A stretch of 64,000 nucleotides of DNA from positions 1,612,001-1,676,000 of the forward strand of contig NC_013523.1 in the NCBI RefSeq assembly GCF_000024985.1. Reading direction: 5' to 3'. The notes under the pieces were generated by a model, which saw only the letters and a program-made list of their open reading frames with translations, was not told the DNA's origin and searched no databases. Positions 26,138 through 35,230 of the stretch are shown in pieces. The position numbers and the translations under genes were made by a program. The stretch is from Sphaerobacter thermophilus DSM 20745 (GTDB lineage Bacteria > Chloroflexota > Chloroflexia > Thermomicrobiales > Thermomicrobiaceae). Position 1 is the first letter of the stretch, and the number at the start of each line of letters is the position of its first letter.

Positions 26138-26973
26138 TCGACCTCCTCCGCACCCTGAACGCCGAGCGGGCGCCAGAGCGCGTAGAAATGGTGGACCGGC
26201 GAGTGCCCGGCGCCGACGGTGTAGCTGTTGATGAGGGCCTGGTACAGGTAGTCCTTGGCTTCGGCAATCGCCTCCAGCGCCGAGGTCCCCGCCGCGAGCC
26301 GCGCCGCGATCGCGGCGGCGAAGGTGCAGCCGGTCCCGTGCGTGTTGCGGGTCTCGATCCGCGGGCTGCGGAGCCGCTCGAACGTGGCGCCGTCGTAGAT
26401 GACGTCGATCGCGTCGCCCTCCCGGTGGCCGCCTTTGACAACCACGTAGCGCGCACCCAGCGCGGCGATCGCCCGGGCTGCCTCCTCCATATCCGCCAGC
26501 GAGCGGATCTCCCTCCCGGTCAGCACCTCAGCCTCCGGGATGTTCGGCGTCACGACGTACGCGACCGGGAGCAGAAGGTCCCGGACGGCCGCGACCGCGT
26601 CCTCACGGAGCAGCCGGTCACCACTCTTCGCCACCATGACCGGGTCGACCACGAGGCGCTCAATGTTATGTCGCCGAACACCGTCGACCACCACGCGGAC
26701 GATCTCAGCCGAGGCGAGCATGCCGGTCTTGGCCGCGTCGGCGCCGATATCCTCCATGACGGCGTCCAACTGCGCCGCCACGATCTCCGGCGGGATCTCA
26801 TGGACCGCGCGGACACCGATCGTGTTCTGCGCCGTGATCGCGGTGATCACGCTCGACCCGTAGACGTTGAGCGCGGCGAAGGTCTTGAGGTCGGCCTGAA
26901 TCCCAGCGCCGCCCCCGGAGTCGGAGCCGGCGATGGTCAGAGCCTTGGGTGGCGCAATGGGGCTCGTCGCCAC
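26134..26973 (-). CDS. thiD: Hydroxymethylpyrimidine/phosphomethylpyrimidine kinase ThiD
   Basis: 279 residues from GTG at 26973, chosen because AAGGAGCAG precedes it and [21 protein letters not shown] is the usual start. [17 protein letters not shown] binds substrate; [11 protein letters not shown] and [14 protein letters not shown] (catalytic/anion-hole GTGC) are intact. It phosphorylates HMP twice. First gene of thiD-thiG-thiE-tenI-thiS, controlled by the TPP riboswitch upstream. Confidence 0.95.
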   Translation of the reverse strand: MATSPIAPPKALTIAGSDSGGGAGIQADLKTFAALNVYGSSVITAITAQNTIGVRAVHEIPPEIVAAQLDAVMEDIGADAAKTGMLASAEIVRVVVDGVRRHNIERLVVDPVMVAKSGDRLLREDAVAAVRDLLLPVAYVVTPNIPEAEVLTGREIRSLADMEEAARAIAALGARYVVVKGGHREGDAIDVIYDGATFERLRSPRIETRNTHGTGCTFAAAIAARLAAGTSALEAIAEAKDYLYQALINSYTVGAGHSPVHHFYALWRPLGVQGAEEVE

Positions 26974-27029
26974 GGCTGCTCCTTCCAAGTCACGCAGGGA
27001 CGCGCGGCGCAGGCCGGGCGGCGACCAAG

Positions 27030-27058
27030 AAAAAACCGCCGACCCGACGGTGCGGCGG
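27030..27058 (-). terminator. TPP-riboswitch terminator
   Basis: Read leftward, CCGCCG (27058-27053), an 11-base loop region, CGGCGG (27041-27036), then six T residues (27035-27030). It lies between the TPP aptamer and thiD, as expected for transcriptional control. Confidence 0.8.
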
Positions 27059-27082
27059 TACGGTGGGTTCGCTGTACCTCCC

Positions 27083-27173
27083 GGTGCCGTCCCTTCGCTG
27101 GTATTACCCAGATCAGGTTCGGAGGGTTGGTGGGGCAATCCCCACACTCTCAGCGCCACGCGCACCCCTGGCA
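27083..27173 (-). promoter_or_regulatory. TPP (THI-box) riboswitch
   Basis: Minus strand: CCAGGGGTGCGCG, then GCTGAGAG, then CCCTCCGAACCTGATCTGGG followed by TAATACCAGCGAAGGGA. These are the invariant blocks of the thiamine pyrophosphate aptamer. Thiamine pyrophosphate should promote the downstream terminator and repress the thi operon. Confidence 0.97.
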
Positions 27174-27185
27174 TCCGTCAAGTCC

Positions 27186-27214
27186 AGCATATCATGCGGG
27201 GTACCCGGACTCAA
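27186..27214 (-). promoter_or_regulatory. Promoter of the thi operon
   Basis: Minus-strand TTGAGT (27214-27209), 17-base spacer, TATGCT (27191-27186). The start point would fall just before the TPP aptamer. Four of six bases match in each box; position gives most of the support. Confidence 0.6.
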
Positions 27215-27335
27215 CTGCTGGGACGCGCGAGCCGATCGCGAGGGGCTCGCCCCATTCTGCGAGAGCAGCGCCTCAACCGAACAGGCAACGCCCGTGGCGC
27301 TCTCCGGTCCCGGAGGGACGGCCCTGGTCGAGAAC

Positions 27336-28433
27336 CTACCCTGACCAGTTCCGTGCCTGCTCACGGACGGCATCGGCGTCGAAGTCGTTGATGGTGTCGA
27401 GCAGCTCGTTGGTGTACAGATCCTCCGAGTTAACCGGCTCGGTGATCAGCCCCTGCTCCGCCATAAAGTCGACGAAGGCATGATACACCTCCGGATCGCT
27501 GTACCCCCACTGCGTCACGCCCTCTTCCAACCAAAGACGCTCCGATCGCGCTTCGAGGATGTGCTTGGCTTGCGCAAACGCTTCTTCCTCGGGCATGCCG
27601 GCGGGCTTGGTGTCCGGGTGGCGCTTCCAGACGATGCGTACAGCCGCGTCCGGATTCTCCAGCGTGAAGATGGTGCCCTTGGCGACAGCTCTCGCTACCC
27701 GTGCGAAGAGGTCCGGATCCTTCTCCAGGTCCTCATCGCGCGCCAGGAGGCTGTTGCTGGGGAGTTTCGTGAGACTCGGCGTGTCCAGGTAGCGTAGGGC
27801 AATCCCCTGGTTCTCCAGGATCGCGTACTGGGCGTCCCAGAGCGACAGGGCGTCCACTTCCCCCTTCTGCACCGCCGCCGCAGCCTGGCCCGACTCACCG
27901 ATAGCGACAACCGTGGCATCTTCCGGATCCAGGCCGGCTTCCTTGAGTACGGCTTTGATGTTGATCACCCCGGCGCTACCCATGCTGGTCACACCGACGC
28001 GCTTCCCTTTGAGGTCGGCGGCAGTCTGAATCGGGCTGTCGGCCGGCACGGCGATCGAATAGATATTCCGCCGGTAGAGCGTGTAGAAGTACCGAATCTG
28101 CATGCCCTGGCTTGCCTGGTGCCCGATGATGACCGGTTCTGGGCTCGGTGCACCGATCATCCCGCTCCCCGACGCGACCTGCTTGGTAACGTCGGTGCTG
28201 CCAGCGACCATCACCCAGTCAGGTTCGATACCCTCTTCCTCGAAGTAGCCCATCTCTTCGGCAACGACCCAGGGCGCGAAGGACACGTTCCACGCCTGGG
28301 CCGCCAGGAGGATCTGGACCCGACGTTTCTCGGTACCGCCCTCACTGCCCGCAGCACCACCACACGCCACCGCGAACACCAGAGCAAGTGAGAGAAGGAA
28401 GTACAACTTCGAGGTTCGGGCACGCCGTAGCAT
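27336..28433 (-). CDS. NMT1/SsuA-type ABC transporter substrate-binding lipoprotein
   Basis: 365 residues, ATG 28433 after GAGGAGCGGAG. Lipobox VFAVAC, then an NMT1/ThiY/TauA-like periplasmic fold: AQAWNVSFAPWVVAEEMGYF, KGKRVGVTSMGSAG, GEVDALSLWDAQYA. Members bind nitrate, sulfonates, taurine or thiamine pyrimidine precursors. It sits 120 bases upstream of the thi riboswitch promoter, hinting at a pyrimidine ligand, but there is no riboswitch on this operon. Confidence 0.85.
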   Translation of the reverse strand: MLRRARTSKLYFLLSLALVFAVACGGAAGSEGGTEKRRVQILLAAQAWNVSFAPWVVAEEMGYFEEEGIEPDWVMVAGSTDVTKQVASGSGMIGAPSPEPVIIGHQASQGMQIRYFYTLYRRNIYSIAVPADSPIQTAADLKGKRVGVTSMGSAGVINIKAVLKEAGLDPEDATVVAIGESGQAAAAVQKGEVDALSLWDAQYAILENQGIALRYLDTPSLTKLPSNSLLARDEDLEKDPDLFARVARAVAKGTIFTLENPDAAVRIVWKRHPDTKPAGMPEEEAFAQAKHILEARSERLWLEEGVTQWGYSDPEVYHAFVDFMAEQGLITEPVNSEDLYTNELLDTINDFDADAVREQARNWSG

Positions 28434-28507
28434 CTCCGCTCCTCCTCACTATCAATCGGGGCTACACCATGCCTGGCGAGGGACCACGCTACCCCTCCGG
28501 CTGGTGC

Positions 28508-29347
28508 CTAGGCACCGACCACGGAACCCCTGTCGTCCCGTTGCCAGAAGACCACCCTGCGATTGACCCACTGAACCACCAGGTGCAGCGTGAGGCCCAT
28601 CACCGAGAGCACGACGAGAACTGCGAACGTACCGGAGACGTTCAGGTTGTAGTTGTTGACCTGAATGAGGTAGCCGAGTCCCGCACGGGCGCCGACGAAC
28701 TCGCTGACGATCGCCCCGATGACGCTGAAGACGATGGCCACGTCCAGTCCGGCGAAGATGAAGGGCAGCGCGCTGGGGAAGCGCACCATTCGGAAGATCT
28801 GCCACTCGCTGGCATTCACCGAGCGCAGCAGGTCGATCCGATCCTGATCAACGGACTGTAGACCCGCAATCACATTGACGAGCAGCGGAAAGAACGCGAT
28901 CAGGGCCGTCGTCACGACCTTCGACGTCATGCCGAATCCGAACCACGTGACGATGAGGGGTGCGAGCGCCACTTTCGGGACCGTCTGGAAGGCCACGACA
29001 TACGGGTACACCGTCCGCTCCACCAGGCGGAACCGGGTGACGATCACCCCCACCACCAGGCCAGCTACGCTGCCGACTGCGAACCCGAGCAGCACTTCCT
29101 GAAGCGTCACCCAGGTGTGCTCGACGAGCGATCCGCTCCCGAGCCCGTCGCGGAACGCTCGCCAGATCTCCGTAGGCGGTGGAAGGATATAAATCGGCAC
29201 CGCCAGGAGCTTGACCAAGAGTTCCCAGACAGCCACGATCAGGACGAAGATCGTCGGGACAAGGAGGATCTCCGGCCTGTTACGGAGCATGTACCGACGC
29301 AGAGAGGCTGCGCGTCTCGGCTGCTCAGCCAGGCTTCGGCTTGCCAT
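28508..29347 (-). CDS. NitT/TauT-type ABC transporter permease
   Basis: 279 residues with about six membrane helices (LLVPTIFVLIVAVWELLVKL, FAVGSVAGLVVGVIV, VISNFVIGAIVSEFVGA-like region). The EAA-type loop is around LLRSVNASEWQIFRMVRFPSALPF. Middle gene of a leftward ATPase-permease-binding protein importer. Confidence 0.9.
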   Translation of the reverse strand: MASRSLAEQPRRAASLRRYMLRNRPEILLVPTIFVLIVAVWELLVKLLAVPIYILPPPTEIWRAFRDGLGSGSLVEHTWVTLQEVLLGFAVGSVAGLVVGVIVTRFRLVERTVYPYVVAFQTVPKVALAPLIVTWFGFGMTSKVVTTALIAFFPLLVNVIAGLQSVDQDRIDLLRSVNASEWQIFRMVRFPSALPFIFAGLDVAIVFSVIGAIVSEFVGARAGLGYLIQVNNYNLNVSGTFAVLVVLSVMGLTLHLVVQWVNRRVVFWQRDDRGSVVGA

Positions 29348-29380
29348 ACCTCCCCCTCCGTGGATGGCACGAGCGGTACG

Positions 29381-30166
29381 TCAGTCGAGTCCACCGCGCG
29401 CGTTCAGGAGCGCACGGATGTGCGAGACGTATCGGCCGAACTCCGGCGTGTTCATCAGCGCCAGGTCACGGGGACGAGGAAGGTCGATCGTCACCACCTC
29501 CGCAACACGTCCGGGTCGTGCCGTCATCGTCACCACTCGGTCGGCGAGGAACACCGCCTCGGCGATGCTATGTGTCACGAAGAGGACCGTCTTCCGGTAC
29601 GCGCTCCAGATATTGAGCAGCTCGAGGGTCATGTGCTCACGCGTCATGGCGTCGAGCGCCCCGAACGGCTCGTCCATCAACAAGAGGACCGGATCATGAA
29701 CGAGCGCCCGTGCGATGCCGACGCGCTGCTGCATCCCCCCGGACAGCTCCATCGGGTAGTGATTCGCGAAGTTGGATAGGCCGACGGTTTCCAGCAAGTC
29801 GGCGGCGCGGCGCTCTCCATCCCGGCGGTCAAGCTTGAGCACCTCGACCGGGAGCATGACGTTCGCCTTGACGGTCCGCCATGGCAGCAGAACCGGTTGC
29901 TGGAAGACGAAGCCGATGTCTGATCGCGGGCCGGCTACGGGCTGCCCCCCGATCAACACATGACCGGCACTCGCTGGGATCAAGCCCGCGATGATTTTGA
30001 GCAGCGTGCTCTTGCCGCAACCACTTGGACCCACAATGCTGACGAACTCGCCCTCGTCGACGTCGAACGAGATGTGATCCAGCGCTTGTACGGTCTCACC
30101 GCGTTTGGAGACGAACGTCCGCGAGACACCATCAATCCGAATCGCGGCCTGGGTGGTGACTGTCAC
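29381..30166 (-). CDS. NitT/TauT-type ABC transporter ATP-binding protein
   Basis: 261 residues, GTG start at 30166 with GGGGAGGTC upstream. Walker A GPSGCGKST, signature [15 protein letters not shown], Walker B LLLMDEPFGALD and switch FVTHSIAEAV. The sequence is of the SsuB/TauB/ThiZ class. First gene of the importer operon. Confidence 0.92.
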   Translation of the reverse strand: MTVTTQAAIRIDGVSRTFVSKRGETVQALDHISFDVDEGEFVSIVGPSGCGKSTLLKIIAGLIPASAGHVLIGGQPVAGPRSDIGFVFQQPVLLPWRTVKANVMLPVEVLKLDRRDGERRAADLLETVGLSNFANHYPMELSGGMQQRVGIARALVHDPVLLLMDEPFGALDAMTREHMTLELLNIWSAYRKTVLFVTHSIAEAVFLADRVVTMTARPGRVAEVVTIDLPRPRDLALMNTPEFGRYVSHIRALLNARGGLD

Positions 30167-30538
30167 ATGACCTCCCCGCTAGCTGGGACCTCAACCCTTC
30201 AACCCGCCCGTCGAAAGTACGCACGGTGGATGGTCGAGGATGGTTCGACGTGCGCTCGGGCCAATGCGTCAGGACGGCCTACGGGAGAAGGCCGACAATT
30301 CCGCACGGTGAGCCACTCCGCCAATCCGTACTGCTCGACGCAGTAGACATCGCGGGTGGCACACCGATATGGGGCGGAGGTGCGCCGCTGAGGGCACGGT
30401 GGAATGGACCGCCCATGGCAGGAAAAGAACCCGCCACAGAGACTATAAGCATCTCGCAACACAAACGATGTCTGGAGCTCATCATAGCACGCTGCGGAAT
30501 AGTGCGCAAGCGCGCCTCGTCCCCCCTCCCCCGCCCCG
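30167..30538. other. Divergent intergenic region
   Basis: 372 bases between the leftward importer and the rightward promoter at 30539. I see no TPP or other known riboswitch and no gene with a convincing start. A leftward TATAGT lies near 30440 without a good -35 box. Confidence 0.35.
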
Positions 30539-30568
30539 TTGACACCGGCGCAGGGGAGTGCCTATAGT
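30539..30568 (+). promoter_or_regulatory. Sigma70-type promoter
   Basis: TTGACA (30539-30544), 18-base spacer, TATAGT (30563-30568). It faces the aminotransferase-creatininase pair and leaves a leader of about 195 bases. Confidence 0.75.
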
Positions 30569-30730
30569 CGCTCGGCAGCCTGTCACCAACACCGTGCACC
30601 TCAGCAGGTGGGAGACCAGGCTGTTGCATGTTTCGACTAGAGTACGTCGCAATCCGTCGCTCCCGCTCCCGGCATCCAGCGGCATGCCGCACATGGACGC
30701 CCGGGAAGCGTCAATGACGGGAAGGGAAAA

Positions 30731-30747
30731 CTGCGCGCTGCGCGCAG
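30731..30747. repeat. 17-bp palindrome in the leader of the aminotransferase gene
   Basis: CTGCGCGC-T-GCGCGCAG, 8-bp arms around one base, about 25 bases before the start codon and its Shine-Dalgarno. It could be an operator or an RNA hairpin limiting translation. Confidence 0.5.
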
Positions 30748-30770
30748 GACGAACGAGAGGGGGCCATCCG

Positions 30771-31952
30771 GTGAGTGCGGTCGAAGATCAGGCCAAGAGC
30801 GCGATGATCCGTGAGGCAATGCCGGCAACCTTGCAGTACGCCTATCTCAACACCGGGACGTTCGGCCCACTGCCGCGCGTCGCGATCGAGGCAATGCAGG
30901 CGCACCAGGCGGATGAACTGAACAGCGGTCGTATCCTCCGCGACGGGTACATCCGCGCGGCGGAGACGAAGGACCGCGCCCGCGCTGCTCTGGCCCGCCT
31001 CTTCAACTGTTCACCCGCCAACATTGCCCTCACGCGGCACACTACCGACGGGATGAACATCGGCATCTTCGGACTGAACTGGCGGTCCGGCGATGAGCTG
31101 ATCATCAGCGACCTCGAGCATCCCGGCGGCCAACTCCCGGCCTACAACGTCGCGCGGCGCTTCGGCGTCACACTTCGCGTGGCCCGGCTGGGCAACGGCA
31201 GTGGCGATGTGGTCGGCAGGATCGAGCGGCTCGTCACCCCGCGCACCCGCATGATCGTCATCTCGCATCTCACCTGGGGGACGGGCGCGGTGTTGCCGCT
31301 CGCGGACATCGTGGAGATGGCGCACCGGCACCACATCCTCGTCGTCGTGGATGCCGCGCAGTCGGCCGGGTCGGTACCGATCGACCTGCCCGCGACCGGC
31401 GTCGACGTCTACGCCTTCCCCGGCCAGAAGTGGCTCTGTGGCCCGGAGGGAACTGGCGGTGTCTACGTCTCCGACGAGGCGCTCGACGTGATCCAGCCCA
31501 CGATCATGGGCTACGCATCGATGGGCGGCCCGATGGACCACCACGGTGGGTATTTCATCCCGGCTCCCGGTGCACGCCGCTACGAGGTGGGCGGGGCGAA
31601 CGCTCCGCAGATCATGGGGATGGCGACGAGCGTCGAATTCATCCTGGACACAGTCGGCCTCGACTGGGCCTACCGCCGCATCGCCCAGCTCGGCCGGTAC
31701 GCCTGGGACCGCCTGGCCGCGATCGACGGGGTCAACGTCATCACTCCGAAGGAGTGCATGGCCGGACTCGTGAGCTTCACCGTTGACGGTATTGAGCCAC
31801 CCGATGTCGTCGAACGACTCGCGGAGTATGGCGTCATCATCCGTCACCTGAACACGCCGACCTGCGCGCGAGTCTCCACCGGCTTCTACAACAATGAGGA
31901 GGACATTGACCGGCTCGCCGCCGCGCTTGAGGAGATCCGGCGGGCCGAATAG
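30771..31952 (+). CDS. Class V aminotransferase family PLP enzyme
   Basis: 393 residues from GTG at 30771, after GAGAGGGGG. YLNTGTFGPLP is the N-terminal motif; ALTRHTTDGMNIG and VVVDAAQSAGSVPIDL bind PLP (Asp), and YAFPGQKWLCGPEGTGGVYV carries the Schiff-base lysine. It resembles the isopenicillin-N-epimerase/cysteine-desulfurase-like branch. No SufS-type catalytic Cys loop is seen, so it is probably not a desulfurase. Co-directional with a creatininase-family gene 43 bases later, suggesting a shared pathway for an amino compound. Confidence 0.85.
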   Translation: MSAVEDQAKSAMIREAMPATLQYAYLNTGTFGPLPRVAIEAMQAHQADELNSGRILRDGYIRAAETKDRARAALARLFNCSPANIALTRHTTDGMNIGIFGLNWRSGDELIISDLEHPGGQLPAYNVARRFGVTLRVARLGNGSGDVVGRIERLVTPRTRMIVISHLTWGTGAVLPLADIVEMAHRHHILVVVDAAQSAGSVPIDLPATGVDVYAFPGQKWLCGPEGTGGVYVSDEALDVIQPTIMGYASMGGPMDHHGGYFIPAPGARRYEVGGANAPQIMGMATSVEFILDTVGLDWAYRRIAQLGRYAWDRLAAIDGVNVITPKECMAGLVSFTVDGIEPPDVVERLAEYGVIIRHLNTPTCARVSTGFYNNEEDIDRLAAALEEIRRAE

Positions 31953-31995
31953 CGCGAACGGCGCACCCGAAGACCTTGAGAGGAAGGAGCCATTG

Positions 31996-32778
31996 ATGGC
32001 CCAAGATAGTGGTGCTCTGATGCTGGCTGACCTGTCCTGGCCCGAGATCCGGGACATTCGCAATCAGGTCGAGCTGGTGCTACTCCCGGTCGGCTCGAAC
32101 GAGCAGCATGGACCGAACCTGGCCGTGAAGATGGACATCGCCGCGTCCACGGAGTTCTGCCGTCGCGCCTCAGCCCGCATGGCACCGCGGGTGGCCGTCG
32201 CCCCGCCCGTGCCGTGGGGCGTCTCGTTCCACCACATGAACTTCCCGGGCACCATCACCCTCTCGACTGAGACGTTTGTCCAGGTGCTGGTCGAGGTCAT
32301 CGCCTCGCTCCACCACCACGGGTTCGAGCGATTCCTGATCGTCAACGGCCACGGCGGCAACATCCCCGCGATGGGCGTCGCCGTCGTCCGCGCCCGCGAG
32401 GAGCTGGATGTCCCATTCGTCGGGGCCTGCTCCTATTTCTCGTTCCCCGACCCGGAGATCGCCAAGCGCCACGTCACCTCGGAGGTCACCGGACACGCCT
32501 GCGAGGTCGAGGTCGCGACGGCGATGGAGTTGGTGCCCGACGTGGTCAAGCGGGACGCCCTGGCGCCTGGGGAACTGACGGAGTTGGCCCGGGAGTTCCG
32601 CCGCGAGGCGCAGAAGTACAACGTCAGCATCCCGTACCGCTTCGATCAGATCACGCGTAACGGTGCGCTCGGAGACGCCACCAAGGCCACGCCCGAGTTC
32701 GGCCGAGAGCTCGTCGAGAGCGCGCTCGACAACTTCGTCCGCTTCTGCGAGAACCTGATCGCGGCTAACCCGGTCTAG
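31996..32778 (+). CDS. Creatininase-family amidohydrolase
   Basis: 260 residues, ATG at 31996 after AGGAAGGAG. Metal-binding motifs of the family: LLPVGSNEQHGPNL, AVKMDIAAST, VNGHGGNIPAM and GHACEVEVATAME. Members hydrolyse cyclic or linear amides (creatinine, formamides) or process peptides (MftE). Substrate here is unknown; the adjacent class V aminotransferase suggests catabolism of a small nitrogen compound. Confidence 0.88.
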   Translation: MAQDSGALMLADLSWPEIRDIRNQVELVLLPVGSNEQHGPNLAVKMDIAASTEFCRRASARMAPRVAVAPPVPWGVSFHHMNFPGTITLSTETFVQVLVEVIASLHHHGFERFLIVNGHGGNIPAMGVAVVRAREELDVPFVGACSYFSFPDPEIAKRHVTSEVTGHACEVEVATAMELVPDVVKRDALAPGELTELAREFRREAQKYNVSIPYRFDQITRNGALGDATKATPEFGRELVESALDNFVRFCENLIAANPV

Positions 32779-32795
32779 CGTAACGGAGCCATCCC

Positions 32796-32825
32796 GGCGC
32801 GGGCGGGCTGCAACCCGCCCGCGCC
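32796..32825 (+). terminator. Strong hairpin after the creatininase-family gene
   Basis: GGCGCGGGCGGG (32796-32807) and CCCGCCCGCGCC (32814-32825): perfect 12-bp stem, 6-base loop. No T-run, but it lies 18 bases after the stop codon. Confidence 0.55.
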
Positions 32826-32881
32826 CGGACGAGGCACTCAGGCGCCGGGCCAACTACGGGTTCTGAAAACCCCTCGTTTCC

Positions 32882-33028
32882 ATGTCATTCTGAGCGACAC
32901 CGGGACCGGCTGTACAGCCGGTCCCGGCGGAGTCGATGGATCTCTCCATCGTGCACTGGGTCCGATGCGAGATCCTTCGACTTCGCTGCCCGCCGCACCG
33001 CGGCGGACAGCTTCGCTCAGGATGACAT
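32882..33028. repeat. 147-bp MITE/REP-like inverted-repeat element
   Basis: Terminal repeats ATGTCATTCTGAGCGA (32882-32897) and TCGCTCAGGATGACAT (33013-33028) are complementary with one mismatch. Inside is a perfect 28-bp palindrome (32899-32926, CCGGGACCGGCTGT and its complement) and further inverted segments around GATCCTTCGACTTCG. It encodes nothing and looks like a non-autonomous mobile or palindromic intergenic repeat. Confidence 0.8.
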
Positions 33029-33094
33029 CACCCCTGAACCGCTCGCCTTGCCCGATCAGGGGGCGCGGAGCGGGTTCCACGGGGTGCCCCGGAC

Positions 33095-34060
33095 TCAGTC
33101 AATCAGTTCGATCTCTACCTCGGGAACAAAGCCGAAGGTGGCTTCGACCGCCGCCTGGATGCGCGCGATGATCGCGCGGACGTCAGCGGCACGGGCGCCA
33201 CCGAGGTTCACGATGAAGTTGTTGTGCTTCTCAGAGACGCGCGCTCGCCCGACCTGGTAGCCGGCCAAACCGAGCCGGGAGATGATGTAGCCCATCGACA
33301 CCTTGCCGTGCCAGTCGTTCCGCACGCGCTCCTCGATATCGGGCCAGACCGCCAGCACCCGCTCCACCTGCTCTCGCCGGTGGATGTTCTTGAAGACCGA
33401 GCCGCAGTTCGGCAGCTCCATCGGATGCCGGCTGTGGCGGTACCGGACATTCGCTTCATACGTTTCCCGCGCCGAGGCGAGGCGCGCGGGGTCGGCCGGT
33501 TCGAGCGCCAGGGTGGCGGAGAGAACGATCAAGTTGCCGGCACGTTTGACGTAGCTGTCCCGGTACGCGAACGCGAGATCGGCGTGGGACAACGTGCGGA
33601 CCGCGTCCCCCGGCTCGCCGAGGGCGACGACTTCGGCCGATTCGAGGCAGTCGGTCATCTCCCCGCCGAAGGCCCCGACGTTGCCCCGGACCGCGGCACC
33701 GAGCGTGCCGGGCAGGCCCCCTGCCCATTCCAGGCCCACCAGCCCCTCATCGAAGGCGAAGCGGATCACGCGGTCGAGCACCTCGCCGCCGTAGCCTTCG
33801 ATCCGACCGTCACCCAGGTGGCAGAGCGACCCGCCGTCGTCGCGCACGACCCGGATCACCGCGCCGTCGAAGTAGCCATCGGGGAAGACGAGATTCGATC
33901 CCAGCCCGATCACGAAGACGCGATCCGGGCGCTGGGCGGCAACCCACTCGACGGCACGGCACAGGTCGTCCCGCCCGCGCGCTTCCAGCAGATAGCGGGC
34001 CGTCCCGCCGATCCGATACCAGAGCAACTCCGACAGCGCCACGTCGCGCAGGACTTGCAT
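33095..34060 (-). CDS. murB: UDP-N-acetylenolpyruvoylglucosamine reductase MurB
   Basis: 321 residues from ATG at 34060 (AGGAGAT upstream). FAD-binding segments GLGSNLVFPDGYFDGAVI and LEWAGGLPGTLGAAVRGNVGAFGGE are typical, as are RHSRHPMELPNCGSVFKN with the catalytic Ser-bearing loop and VSEKHNNFIVN at the C-terminus. It reduces the enolpyruvyl group in peptidoglycan precursor synthesis using NADPH. It stands alone here, without other mur genes. Confidence 0.93.
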   Translation of the reverse strand: MQVLRDVALSELLWYRIGGTARYLLEARGRDDLCRAVEWVAAQRPDRVFVIGLGSNLVFPDGYFDGAVIRVVRDDGGSLCHLGDGRIEGYGGEVLDRVIRFAFDEGLVGLEWAGGLPGTLGAAVRGNVGAFGGEMTDCLESAEVVALGEPGDAVRTLSHADLAFAYRDSYVKRAGNLIVLSATLALEPADPARLASARETYEANVRYRHSRHPMELPNCGSVFKNIHRREQVERVLAVWPDIEERVRNDWHGKVSMGYIISRLGLAGYQVGRARVSEKHNNFIVNLGGARAADVRAIIARIQAAVEATFGFVPEVEIELID

Positions 34061-34422
34061 GTGATCTCCTGGCCCGATCGATCCAACCCCATCCCCACCG
34101 CGCACCGCCCGCGCCCGGCGCGGGCACGGACGAAAGCATAGCGCAGCCCACCGGGCGTCGTCGCCCTCAGTGCCCGCGCGGCAACCGCGGTGCCGCACTA
34201 GATAGGCGGTGCAATCGGGCAAGCTCGATGCGGTGACTTTCCGTCGTGCCTTCCGGCATCCGCCCAGCACCTGGGACACGATCCGGACGCCGCAGGCGAT
34301 CCGCCCCTGAGCCTTCGGTCACGTTCCGATGGGGCACAGGCATCGGTCAGCGGATCACGACGGTCCACCGGTGAAACCGGCAGCGCATCGCAGACAGAGA
34401 GCAGTGGAGGAGTGGATAGACC
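34061..34422. other. Intergenic region upstream of murB and the CorA/ZntB remnant
   Basis: 362 bases between divergent genes. I recognise no RNA element, promoter pair or gene here. Confidence 0.35.
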
Positions 34423-35178
34423 GTGAGCACACCCTCTCCCAACGACGCATACGCCCCGACGGCGTGGCTGCTTGACGGACGCGGTGGGGCACGCCGCCTG
34501 AACGCCCATGAGTTGACTGCGTGGCGCCCGTCGGACGGCGTGCTGTGGATCTGTCTCGCTGACTCCAGCGAGCGCGACCACGCATGGCTTGAGGCCGACA
34601 GCGGCCTGGATTCGGACCAGCGAGCGGCGTTCCTGCGCAGCCGGACGTGGTCTCGCGTCTTGCTCTCCGGCCGGGAGCAGGTTCTCCTCCTGATGCGCGT
34701 GCCCGTCTCGGGCGCGGCGCCCGGACACAGCTCGGTGCTTCGTTTCTGGATCGAGCCGACGCGCATCATCACCATGGCCGCGTCAGCCCGACCGGAACTG
34801 CGGCACATTCAGGACGACCTTGCGGCCGGCCGTGGGCCGCGAAGCGTCGATGATCTCCTGCGCTCGCGGTGATCGACTATGTCGACGAGGGGAGCCGGGA
34901 ACTCCGACTGGATCGCCAGCCGTGTCGACGCCATGCGCGACGCCCTCGACAGCCGCACCTCCGACCAGATCAACCGCCGGGTGTATGTCCTGACGATCGT
35001 TTCCACCATCGTCTTGCCGCTGTCCCTCGTCACGGGTCTGTTCGGATCCAATATCGGCGTACGGGATGGGAATGTCCTCAGCGCCGGCCATCCGGTCTGG
35101 TTCCTCGCCCTGTGCGGCAGGCTCGCGCTCCTGGGCTGGGCAACCTCGGCCTCCGTCCACCGCATCCGCTATCTTTGA
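34423..35178 (+). pseudogene. CorA/ZntB-family metal transporter, internally deleted
   Basis: The frame begins at GTG 34423 with an N-terminal ZntB-like domain (VLWICLADSSERDHAWLEAD, VLLSGREQVLLLMRVPV) and ends at a TGA at 34870-34872. In the same frame from 34879 come the last coiled-coil turns and both membrane helices (RRVYVLTIVSTIVLPLSLVT, PVWFLALCGRLALLGW). Roughly 90-100 residues normally between them are absent, and the family GMN-type loop reads GLFGSNIG. The gene is therefore broken by a deletion plus a stop codon. Confidence 0.8.
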
Positions 35179-35230
35179 GGCGCCCATATGGTGCCCCGGA
35201 AGGCCGGCGGTAGCCCAACGTCGAACCCGG

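Noticed and set aside
30167-30538. A second TPP riboswitch in front of the NitT/Thi-type importer
   Set aside because: Neither CTGAGA nor CCTGATCTGG-like blocks occur on the minus strand of this region.
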